From assembly GCA_021234155.1 (NCBI GenBank), contig JAJEKV010000017.1, positions 8,497,525-8,561,524 on the forward strand: a stretch of DNA of 64,000 bases, written 5' to 3'. The notes under the pieces are model-generated. The model made no database searches. It was not told the origin of the DNA and worked only from the letters and a program-made list of their open reading frames with translations. Of the stretch, positions 45,742 to 55,600 are shown piece by piece. Position 1 is the stretch's first letter, and every line of letters begins with the position of its first letter. This DNA comes from Isoetes taiwanensis (Eukaryota; Streptophyta; Lycopodiopsida; Isoetales; Isoetaceae). Both the position numbers and the translations under genes were made by a program.

Positions 45742-46367
45742 TGGAGGGGGGGAGGATCTTTCTTGGGGATCTTCTTGGAGGCCCCAAGGTATAGTCTTTG
45801 GAGATTTTCTTTCCCCTTTTCCTTCTACTGTTGACTGTAGACCAGGCATCATCTTCCAGAGTGGAGGTCTTGCTGCTGATATGGAGGTCAAAGTCATCCT
45901 CCGAGTCTTCCTTCCTCGTTTCCTCATAAATGCCAAGATTGTCATTTAGAATGCCAAGATCAAAAGTAGAGATACTCATATTGATAGGATCAACTTTAAT
46001 CACCACTTTAGAAGGAAATTGGAATACAATACCTCTATCTAGAAAATACATGCCATGGAAACTCTTTTTACTGGTATTATACTCAATCCTGGTTTTGTGA
46101 TTATCTTCTTGAATATCCCCTTTGCTGGTGCTGCACTCAGTCTTGATAATGTGGTTGTCTTCCATGAGCTTAGCTTTTGGTCTCCAAACCTGCTTGCTTT
46201 GATGTGTTTCCACATCTTTCTGCACCCTAATTTCCTTATTCTGCTCTTTAGGAGGAGTTTGAGAACTTTTGGCCAGAGGCATTTTAGAGTATGAGATGTT
46301 CAGATTGAACATGCCTCTGTTATACAATCCCCCCAGTTAGAATAGATTTTCTTCTGAATACAGACAG
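45725..46367 (-). pseudogene. LINE ORF1, C-terminal part (left of the Gypsy insertion)
   Basis: A 200-residue open stretch with KQVWRPKAKLMEDNH-like repeats, an acidic segment (EETRKEDSEDDFDLHIS) and a basic end (NSRRKRGKKISK). Its stop TAA overlaps the ORF2 start ATG. At its N-terminal side the frame meets the Gypsy LTR at 46,367 and continues on the other side at 59,866. A one-base difference in a run of six C near 46,330 puts the two parts out of frame, which may be a homopolymer miscall. It would bind the LINE RNA. Confidence 0.7.
46363..46367. repeat. Target-site duplication of Gypsy element, left (GACAG)
   Basis: GACAG directly precedes TGTGACG of the left LTR, and the same five bases follow the right LTR at 59,866-59,870. 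Five bp is the size made by Ty3/Gypsy integrases. Confidence 0.95.
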
Positions 46368-47974
46368 TGTGACGTTCCACGTATTTATACGATATACGTA
46401 CAAATACACTGACACGTCACCCAATAAAGGTACGCCACCATGGGGTATTGTAACCTAGGGGGTTGACCTAAAAGGGATTAAATTAGCTATGTTAATTTAA
46501 TTATTAAGGATAATAACCTACAATTAAGGAACTAATATCTAAATGGATTAATTAAGTTAATTAATGCTTTGGGAAGGCGCCACCTGGCCTAAATCGATTG
46601 GCCAGCATGGGGACTTCCAAATTGGGCCATCAACTTGTAATTGACCCCCAAATCGTCCAAGAGGAGCAGGAGCTGAGCTCCCACCTTGCCAAGCACCTTG
46701 TACCTGTGTAGCCAGAGCTGAGCGCCAAGTCCAGGGAAGATGAAAGCACCAAATGACAACGGGTCCAGCAGGAACTCATGTGGGTGGTTAGCATAGCTTG
46801 AGAATTCTAGGGTAGCGCCCCTGTGGGCACTTGTTGTGTTTGTTCGTCTGTTCTCTCTGTGCTTTACTTGTAGGAACTAACCCTTGATTATAAAGGTAAG
46901 TTCTCTTTAATTCTGATTCTGGTCTTGCTCTTAAAGGATGGATTGATAGTTCTTTGCATAGTATTACTCTGGAAATGGGGGAATTAAGGGGGGGGGGGGT
47001 AGAGACCTCTGAGCCATGTTGGTAGCATACTCCTAGGTTGATCCTTGTAATTCCCATTATTTGCGGCCTGTGCACAAGAGACCACCGAGTCGTGGATGCT
47101 ATGGAATTGCTTAGCACCAGATAAGGGACACAGTGGTGAAGTGGGGGTGGGGTCTTGCACGAACATAAAAGGCTCTTGAGACTCCTACAGTGGGCTAGGC
47201 CTGATAGCCGGTCACGTAGAGGGCCGGGTATGGGTCTGACACTCCCTGGGTGTAGAGGTGTGATCCGTATGGAGCATCTTGCACTTTGAGTAGATTTAGG
47301 GTGAGTAAGTCGGGTACGGATGCGGGGGTCGCTGATGCGGCACATATTCTCTAGCTCACCCATGGAACCACTGTGATCCTGGAAGGGGACACTTCCCCGA
47401 CCTGCCTCATCGGACGGGGCTTCATGAACCCTGGAGTAGGCTCGAAGGGTGATACCTTGAGTCTGCATGTCTGAAAGGCTATAGTGACGCCATAGCATGA
47501 TTCGACTCATCTGCAAAGTGTGCACAGGAGGGGCGGATGGAGTGGACAACCCTAGCCGATGTTCTATGCCAGCCAATGCCATGTCAAGCTTCGGTCTGCT
47601 GATCTCTTGAGACCTAGCCGTCAGTCGATCCTCACTGGAGTCTGAGCCGGGGTAGCGCCGTGGGTTTGGGTGTTTTCCCTAGTATTAAATGCATATTCTT
47701 TGTTGTTGGCACTTGGATGGATGTGCCACCCCTCGAGGTGGTAAATTATGATATGATTATGCTGTGTGCTAACCTTGTATTCACGCTTCCGTGACGTAGG
47801 AGCCCCATTGAAGGTGTGGGCCGAATGACCCCTCTGTGTCCTTCACTTGAGCATCTTCTTATAGATGGCCCGAGTTAGACGGAGGGCCCTGCTCATGGTG
47901 AGTTGGTTGCCATGGGAGGGGAAAGTCCCCGTATGTATACGTCCGAGTGTCGTATATGTTCAGGGAGCGTCACA
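46368..47974 (+). repeat. 5' LTR of Gypsy element
   Basis: 1,607 bp, TGTGACGTTCCACG to GGAGCGTCACA. Near-identical to the right LTR except for the MITE and scattered small changes, suggesting fairly recent insertion. It contains a G run (46,989-46,999) and a stretch around 47,510-47,580 shared with the family 1 LTR. Confidence 0.95.
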
Positions 47975-47975
47975 G

Positions 47976-47991
47976 TGGTATCAGAGCCGTG
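47976..47991 (+). promoter_or_regulatory. Primer-binding site (Met tRNA type)
   Basis: TGGTATCAGAGCCGTG one base after the LTR end, matching the common plant Met-tRNA primer site and that of the family 1 element at 5,057. Confidence 0.85.
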
Positions 47992-48401
47992 ATTTCGGTT
48001 ACTCGAAATCATAGCACTAACCAAACCCTAACTCGTTAGTTCGGTAGCTAGGAGAGAGAGTTCAAGCTAGTGTGATTGTTTAGCTCTCTGATGTTTAGTT
48101 TTGTGCTAGGTTAATGTAATAGATTGTAAGTTCTTAAGAAGTTAGGGCGACTGGAAGACCCAAGTTTGGAAGGGCTATAACTTTTTGTAGGTAGCTCGGA
48201 TGAAGGCGAAAATGGCTCCAATGGATCGGGCACCTCCCAAAACCCTAAGGGGCACATCTCCCGAGGGTGAACAGACAACAGCCAGCCGAAAAATCAAAAG
48301 CATTTCTTTGTCTTCAGAGGTGTTTCTCTCGTAGGAGATAAGGCCGTGGGGACGCTTCTTGGCGCCCATATCTGGTCGTATTTATTTTTATCTGGCCTTT
48401 G

Positions 48402-48405
<4 letters not shown>

Positions 48406-48434
<29 letters not shown>
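48406..48434 (+). repeat. T homopolymer tract in the 5' leader
   Basis: A run of nearly 30 T's with AT-rich flanks in the untranslated leader between the primer site and the first ORF. Its length is unlikely to be exact. Confidence 0.7.
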
Positions 48435-48664
48435 AAATGAAGGAAATTTTTTAATAAAAAGTTAAAAGTTAAATTTTAAATTTTGAACCACTTTTCGAAA
48501 AGTGTGCTTTCTCATGCAACCTCCTACTGCCATAGCCGCCGGACCTGAGCTCCTATCTCGCCATAGCTGACCTCCACGGCTACTTTGCATCTGCTCTAAG
48601 CCCTAGCGCCCTCGCCTACTTCCTAGCGCCGCTTGATCCGGCTTGAGCGCCCTATTTTTCTCTC

Positions 48665-50048
48665 TTGCAACTCATCGCCAGTGTCATGATGCCGCGCTTC
48701 AAGCTCACTGTAGACATCAGGAAGATGAACGTCTTCCAGCTGTTTAGCGTCCTCCTAGAATATTTTTCGAAGGAAGACCCTATGATTGACACTATCCTAG
48801 ACCTTTTGGTGAAGCACTTTATTGAAGGCCGTAGAATCCCTTACCCCATTTTTCATTTCAATGACCGCTTCCTCATAAAGCTCAATGCTGCAGACCAACC
48901 CTACACCCTTGTAGAGCAGCCTGACCAAGCCTGGGCCCTTGTTAAGTTCTATCCACGATGTGAAAGCCGGATTTCGAGGAGGATATAAAACTCATCCCGG
49001 ACGAGGAGAATTTAACGGATTAAATTACCTTGCTAGGGTAGAAGACCTTCAACAAATAGCTGGTGCCCTACCAGAAGCGCGGGCCAACGGCTTCTATTAC
49101 CTTGGTAAAGGCCATGTACTCATGTACCAGGACCATTACTACCTTCCCACCTTCTTTTGGAACGAAGACCTTAATAGTTTTGTTTTCGACAATGTTCCAC
49201 CTAATTTTGACCAAGGCCGCATGGACCTCGTACAAGCTGACATGCGAGCGCGCCCGGCTAGGTACCATACGGAGATTGCCAGGCGGATACAGGCGCGCCT
49301 AGACAAGGAGGCCCGGGCTGCTGAGAGAGAGAGGCTTCGTAAAGAAGAGGAGGATGCCCAAAACCAGCAGGGCGGGGATCAGCAAGTTGATCAGCAGGAG
49401 GACCAGCAAGTTGATCAACAGGTGGATCAAAACGTTGACCAGCAGCAGGATCAAAACGTTGACCAGAACATTAACCAAACGGTGGATCAAACTGTTGGCC
49501 AGCAACAAGATCAACCTGTAGATCAGAGCGGAGCCAAGAATAGGAAGGCTAGGGAATGGGGTAACAGAAAAAGGAAGAATACCAAACCCGTGAAGGGGGG
49601 TGTGGACTATAAGACCCGATTGCAGAGGGATGCCACCATTGCCAAGAAGACATCGGCTCAGAGACGGGAGCAGAACGTTCAGCGGGCAAAGCATCCAACT
49701 ACCAGCAGGAAATCCATCCCAATTTTGAAACAGACCATCAAGTCGTGGAAGCCCCACCGATTTCGACCGGGCACGGTAGCTCTTCGAGAGATACGTAAGT
49801 ATCAGAAGACTACCGAGCCATTGATTCGTCGGCTCCCTTTTCAGGGGCTTGTTCGTGAAATAGCCCAGGAATTTAAAACCGACCCGAGGTTCCAAGTCTT
49901 TGCAATCCTCGCACTCCAGGAGGCTGCCGAGGCTTACCTCATAGAGATTTTGAGTGATGCCAACCTCTGCGCCATACATGCAAAGAAGGTTACCATAATG
50001 CCCAAGGACCTCCAGTTAGCACGAAGGATCCGAGGGGAGTTTCGGTGA
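48665..50048 (+). CDS. Retrotransposon-encoded histone H3-fold fusion protein
   Basis: Two overlapping frames (48,665-48,988 and 48,939-50,048) join through one frameshift or a tiny splice near 48,950. The second frame alone is 369 residues. Residues 1-100 form an unknown domain ([50 protein letters not shown]). About 110-145 is a charged coiled coil ([11 protein letters not shown]). About 147-197 is a Q/D/V repeat (DQQVDQQ-type), followed by a basic NLS-like stretch ([14 protein letters not shown]). Residues 271-369 align ungapped with canonical H3 from K37 to the C-terminus; I count about 80 of 99 identical. The region keeps [18 protein letters not shown] (K56), FKTD (K79), C110, H113 and [12 protein letters not shown], with changes L60P, R69G, L82P, R116K and altered 101-105. 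The H3 tail is replaced by the element's own domains. It may enter nucleosomes or bind H4 to steer the element; this is inference. Confidence 0.88.
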
Positions 50049-50267
50049 CTAGGCGATCTTCTTTTTCTGTTGTAAAATTATTGTAAAATTATTGTTGTAA
50101 AATTAGTGTGAATTTTAAAGAAATTTTAATTATTAATTAAATAAAAATTTTAATAATAATTTCGGGAAACGTGCCGAAAAGTATAAAGCCCCTTTTTGGG
50201 CCATTAGGGTTTCATTTCCCTTACTGTTTTCAGCGTTTGCCTTCTCCTCTCTTGCGCCTTCATCCTT
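50049..50267 (+). other. AT-rich spacer between H3-fusion gene and next ORF
   Basis: It contains attgttgtaaaatt repeats and runs of A and T, then a pyrimidine-rich stretch up to the ATG at 50,268. Possibly a terminator-promoter or intron region; no ORF. Confidence 0.4.
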
Positions 50268-50564
50268 ATGGATCGGCCAACCTTACAGCAGTGGTATCTG
50301 GATGGAGAACACTGGGACCCTGCGGTTCCCTTTGACCTTCTTCATCCTTATCTCCTCCAGTAGGTAGACCTTATCTCTAACATGCAGGCGCATCCCGATT
50401 ACGCCGCCTTCCTTCAGTTCTATTGTGAAGAGATTTTACCTGCATGTGTCGACAACGACGATGATTCACAGCTCTATCTCGACTTCCACACCCGCTGTGG
50501 GATGTTGGGGGTGATGAGCATGAGAAATGTCATTAAGGGCTCCAAAATAGAGGCGAGGGACTGA
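50268..50564 (+). pseudogene. Accessory ORF 2 of Gypsy element (unknown)
   Basis: The ATG at 50,268 opens MDRPTLQQWYLDGEHWDPAV, then PFDLLHPYLLQ followed by an in-frame TAG (50,361-50,363). The frame resumes at once (VDLISNMQAHPDYAAFLQFY, CEEILPACVDNDDDSQLYL, FHTRCGMLGVMSMRNVIKG) to a TGA at 50,562. A CAG to TAG change would explain the stop. No recognised domain. It lies between the H3 fusion and gag, and further fragments in the same style (KYIEGEEIAGRAFLIPVPPN) continue to about 51,100 with many stops. Confidence 0.4.
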
Positions 50565-51151
50565 CCTCCCAAAAAATTGTCACAATAGATCGGGGAAGCT
50601 TGTTTTGAGGCCCATTTGCACTAGCCATCATTATGGACCAAGTATATTGAGGGCGAGGAGATAGCTGGCCGAGCATTCCTGATTCCTGTACCTCCTAACT
50701 TGGGGAAGGAGGATAGTACATATCGCTCCGGTTTGTTGTGATTTTGTAAGGTGGGGGGAACTTCCGCGATTTGAAGCCCCGCAAGTCGAGAGAAAGCCCT
50801 CAAGCTCGAAGGGCTAAATCTTCTTCCTATCGTACTTTGAATAACCAAGAGTACCTGATTCAATGAGGACATTATGTGGGCCTACCGCCATTCTTTGGGA
50901 TCAACACCGCAAGAAGATAGAGGTCCTCTATGATCTTCTCAGTATTGCCGGGATGACTTCCTCGACTTTACCACACCGGTTGTGCATCCCTCAAAAGTCA
51001 AGAACTTGTTGGCATACCGGGCGAAGAACTAGAGCCCGTTGAGACCCTTTTGTCACGGCCGGGTTTTATTGGCCCGACACATCCAAGCAGAGGGAGGAGC
51101 ACTTTGTAATTCTAAGGATGTGCGGCCTCCACCGTACCAGCCGATCCGCCT
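50565..51151 (+). other. Decayed coding-like stretch in Gypsy accessory region
   Basis: Fragments such as LWTKYIEGEEIAGRAFLIP, DDFLDFTTPVVHPSKVKNLL and LARHIQAEGGALCN appear in one frame but are separated by several stops. It is probably the decayed middle of one accessory gene running from 50,268 to 51,682. Confidence 0.3.
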
Positions 51152-51682
51152 TTGCAAATCACCATGGGAGAGGTGGGTGATGAAGAGGAAGACCTTTGGG
51201 ACACCAAGGTAAGTCTTAGGGATGACAAGGAAGAAGCCGAGGAGGAGAAGATCCCCGTCAACTTGGAAAAGGAAACGGAGACCTCCAAGGATCCTCAGAT
51301 TAGGGCAATGGGCAACCATGTGCCCCGATTCTTTCTTTCAGCCTTTCGGCAAGGTGAGGTATTGTTCTTCTCCAAGAACCTGGGGCCTTCTTCTGAACCT
51401 TCTTGGTGGGCACTTCGTGCCATATCCAGCTTGGCGGGCCATAAGAAGATAGACTACCACGCCACCACCATTACATTGGTCCGACGGGATTTGGCTATAG
51501 CAGCATTGGGGGATGTGGCGGGTTGTGCCAGTATGCGCCTCCTTGTGGCGGCACCTTTGGCCACCTGTTTGCCACCAGAGACAACAGCTCGGGCCGCCCT
51601 CTCTGCTAGCCCCAGTGCTACTTTAATGCGCTACCGTCCACCTCCTCAGCCTATGGACGAAGAGGAGGGATCTAGCTCTTAG
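51152..51682 (+). CDS. Accessory ORF 3 of Gypsy element (unknown, acidic N-terminus)
   Basis: 176 residues. An acidic N-terminal section (GEVGDEEEDLW, DDKEEAEEEKIPVNLEKE) is followed by PRFFLSAFRQGEVLFFSKNL, a middle helix-rich part (RRDLAIAALGDVAGCASM) and a proline-rich acidic tail (RYRPPPQPMDEEEGSSS). No recognised family. It is in the same strand and region as the H3 fusion, upstream of gag. The length and even composition argue for past selection. The annotated start may not be the original N-terminus, since coding-like sequence precedes it. Confidence 0.45.
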   Translation: MQITMGEVGDEEEDLWDTKVSLRDDKEEAEEEKIPVNLEKETETSKDPQIRAMGNHVPRFFLSAFRQGEVLFFSKNLGPSSEPSWWALRAISSLAGHKKIDYHATTITLVRRDLAIAALGDVAGCASMRLLVAAPLATCLPPETTARAALSASPSATLMRYRPPPQPMDEEEGSSS

Positions 51683-51902
51683 ATATTTGTATTACGTATT
51701 TTGTATTGAGTACAGCTGTAAAATTTTGATTGGGCATTTACTTTAGTCATTTTATAATATATGTCCCCTTTTCTTATGATGTATCATTATTGTATCGATG
51801 AATACGATTAACTAGTTTTCTCCAATGATACTTCCTTGTATCTATTAGAGTTTCGAGTGTAAGAAACTGTTCTACGTCGTATATTCATTCTTGCTGTCTT
51901 GC

Positions 51903-52407
51903 AGATTATGACCTCGCTGAGTTTGAGGAAAGGATCACAAACGACATCCGAAGGGACGATCCAGGACCTCCAGAACAGGATTATGGTCAACGATACGGGG
52001 AGTACCCCGAGCGGGATGGTGATGATTACGAGGTGGGGGAACCTGCAGAAGAGGGAGAGCCTTATGATCCAGCCAAGGGATTGGAAATCATCAACATTCT
52101 CCGTCAGCGTGCTTACGAGGATCTGCAGCAAACCCTTCGTCGAACATGGGACTATTGGGACATGACAAGGCACGAAGCTTTTGCTGACGCCAACGATCAC
52201 TTGTGGCAGATTTTCTATGCTCTGAGAAGGCTTTTTAACCTCCTCATCATTAGCCCCACACTGGACTACTGTTATCGTCCAAGCCTGGGCTCGCTACAAG
52301 TTAGTGAGAGCTGTACGCGAGAGCGTTCGCTACTCTATCTTGTACCCTTTTGCGCAGCCCTAGGCCCGGCCCACTCAGTTTTGTTTTCTATGTTATGTGT
52401 GAGTTGA
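51903..52407 (+). CDS. Accessory ORF 4 of Gypsy element (unknown)
   Basis: A splice acceptor-like TTGCTGTCTTGCAG at about 51,902 precedes an open frame DYDLAEFEERITNDIRRDDP, an acidic linker (GEYPERDGDDYEVGEPAEEG), then AKGLEIINILRQRAYEDLQQ and HEAFADANDHLWQIFYALRR, ending at 52,405. The helical C-terminal part could be a capsid-like or interaction domain, but I do not recognise it. The next ORF, gag-pol, begins 200 bp on. Confidence 0.4.
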
Positions 52408-52601
52408 AAAATTGCCCAATATAAAGTGTCTACCTCTGTATTATATAACCAGTTGTAACTGCCTTCAATGTCGTGACTTTCAATGTAATGATTTTCAATG
52501 TAATGACTTTGATAATAAAGATCTTTTCTATTCTACTCTTCCGAAATGATCTTCTTTATGAGACTTGATGTCACTATAATTCTCCTTATACTTTTTTTTG
52601 T

Positions 52602-55600
52602 ATGCTCACCATAGACGGTGCTCGTAACGGCCCGTGGCAGATACCCTCGAATGCTAGCAGATTAACACCTGAGCAAGAACTAATGTTGATGAAGCGACAG
52701 TTAGTTGAGCTGCAAACTTATGTCTTGAATGTCAACCCACTGCAGCCTATGCAGGAGAATGGGCCGGAGTTACCCCCGTTACCGCCAAGTCCACCACCCC
52801 AGCAGCCACTTGCACCTGAACCGAGCCCTGTACCCGCACGAAGGAAGCACCGTTCCAAACGCCATCGAAGTTCCTCAAGGGATAGTGCTACATCTTCACC
52901 ATCAGCCACTTCTGTGTCCTCTGAGTCGTCGATATCCTCTGTGGACCATGCAAAGCGCTGGGACAAGGAGTACCATAAAACAGTTGATACGACCATCACT
53001 AGTATACGGAAAAATAGGAAGCTGGCCCAGTTTGATGGGAAATCTAGAGGCGGTCTGAATGCGGAGTCCTGGTTGGATGAGATGAAGGAGTTTGGAAAAT
53101 CCTACGGTATGACAGAAAAGGATACAGGAAAGGTTGCTACCACAAACCTGACCGGAGCTGCCCGTATTTGGTGGAAGGGCTATGCCAGAGCCAAACATCT
53201 GGACAGAAGCAGATGCAAATTCAAAAAGTTTGCCAAAGCCTTTAAGTCGCATTATGTGCCTCGTGCGCACAAATGCCAACAGATCCAGACCTTTTATAGA
53301 TTAGAGCAGAAGGGTATGTCAGTTCAGGCCTACACTGATGAATTCATGCGCTTGAGGCTGTATGTGCCAGGAATGAATGAAAAGAGAGCGGTGGAGGGCT
53401 ACATTGAAGGGTTGGCCCCATCGATTAAACGAATAGTTAAAGCCATAGACCCGAAATCAATTGCAGAGGCTGAGGCTAAGGCATTGAGCCTGGAAGAGGA
53501 CATACCACGGAACCAGTATCAGCGTCCTGCCCCTTACTCGCAGCCACGCCCGTCCACACCTTACAAACCCCGTTCACCAAGTCCGGGGCCCTCTCAGCAG
53601 AACTCTTACGGCCGCCAGGAAAAGAAAGTCACCTTCAACATGCCCGACAAACCGAATAATGTCGGTAAGGAAGTTCGGAACCTCTTACAGTCTATTCCCA
53701 AAGAGGCCCGAGAACAGCTACGCAAAGATAAGGCATGTTACCAGTGTATGCGGCCCGGCCAGTTCATGCAAAATTGCCCTTATGTCACACAGACTGCCCA
53801 GCTGGCCATGGCCGACCTCGATTGGGACGATCTTGAGGCTACACTACCTGTCGAGGAGGAGGCTCCCGAATACATTCACGGTGAGTCACATATCCTTGCA
53901 GCCATTGAAATCGGCAATGCTGAAAGTCAGCCTGCCGTTATTTCCACCATAGGTCAAGTAGACAGCAAACCTTTTATAATTCTGATGGATACGGGTAAAA
54001 CCCATAATTTTGCTTCTCCTAGAATGGCCCAGGTATTGCGGCTTGAAACTTTGAGATCCCGGCCGAAGCCTGTCACTTTAGCCAGTGGTAAGATCAGACA
54101 CACTCATGATCGTCGCATTAACCTTAAGATGCAGTTGCCAGGTGCACCAGTTGCCCTGGGTGCCGAGATAATGGATATTGGCAAATATGATCTGATTGTT
54201 GGTATGGAATTCTTGGCATCTGCAAAAGCCAATATAGACTGCGAGAAACGGGAAGTTACCTTCAACGCCGCTAACGGAGCCCGCGTGACTATAAAAGGTG
54301 ACTCATTAAACCCCATTATGCAGTCCATCACCGTCAGCCAGTTAGATAAGGCTATACGTAAAGATAAGTTGCTTTGCATTATTAGACTTGCCCCCATTGA
54401 GTCAGATCCTAAGCAGAAGCAAGTAGTTGATACCTTGCCGGAAGGGATTGTCAATCTTCTCCGAGAATTTAGCGATCTTTTTCCAGATGAAATCCAGAAG
54501 CTTCCTCCTTTTAGAGGAGTAGAATGTGAGATAGCTTTGGAACCAGGTACTAAGCCTACCAGTAAGGCCCCGTACCGTATGAGTCCCCCTGAGTTGGCAG
54601 AGCTTAAGAAGCAACTTCAAGAGTTATTAAACCTAGGTTTCATTCGGCCTAGTGTTTCACCTTTTGGCGCTCCTATCCTTTTCGTTAAGAAAAAGGATGG
54701 CTCCTTGAGGATGTGTATTGATTGTAGGCAGCTCAATAAACATACCATCAAGAATCGCTATGCTTTGCCTAGGGCAGATGATCTAATGGACCAGTTGCAA
54801 GGGGCCAAGCACTTCTCAAAGATTGATTTACGCTCCGGATATCATCAGATCAGAATTAAGGAGGAGGACATCTATAAATCTGCCTTTCGCACTAGGTATG
54901 GGCATTATGAATTTACTGTTATGCCTTTTGGATTAACTAATGCCCCCGCAACCTTCATGCGATTGATGAATGATGTCTTCTGACAATACTTGGATGATTT
55001 TGTTGTTATTTTCTTTGGCGACATTCTCATCTATAGTAAAACTTTGGAGGAGCATGAGCAACATCTTCGATTGGCCCTACAAAAGCTAAGACGTCACCAA
55101 CTCTTTGCCAAGTTCTCTAAGTGCAAGTTTGCCACTCCGAAGCTGGATTATTTGGGACATGTCATTTCAGCAGAGGGAATTGCTACAGATCTGGTAAAGA
55201 TAGAGGCAGTAAGGGAATGGCCTATTCCAGGTAATGTTTTCGAGGTCCGAAGTTTCTTGGGATTAGCAGGATATTATCAGAAATTTGTTAAGGATTTTGC
55301 AAAGATTGCAGCACCTCTTACTAATCTTACAAAGCATGAGAAGGTGAAGGATTGGATTGAGCATTGGAAGGCAAAGGTCCAGGAAAGTTTCCAGCAGCTC
55401 AAAGATGCTTTAACGTCAGCACCAGTCCTCACATTGCCCGATCCTGAAAAGGATAAATTAGTGGCAACGAATGCCAGTAAGATTGCTACCGATGGAGTCC
55501 TAATGCAGGAGGGGAGGGTTATTGCATATGATTCAAAGAAGATGAACGACACCGAACAGCGATACCCTATCCACGATCAGGAGTTGTTAGCAGTTGTCCG

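Noticed and set aside
46788-47582. 264-residue minus-strand ORF in the Gypsy 5' LTR
   Set aside because: It lies antisense in an LTR, is broken in the other LTR, and has no recognisable domain.
49299-49979. 226-residue minus-strand ORF opposite the H3-fusion gene
   Set aside because: A shadow of the Q/D/V repeat and histone coding sequence on the other strand; leucine and isoleucine-rich by complementarity only.
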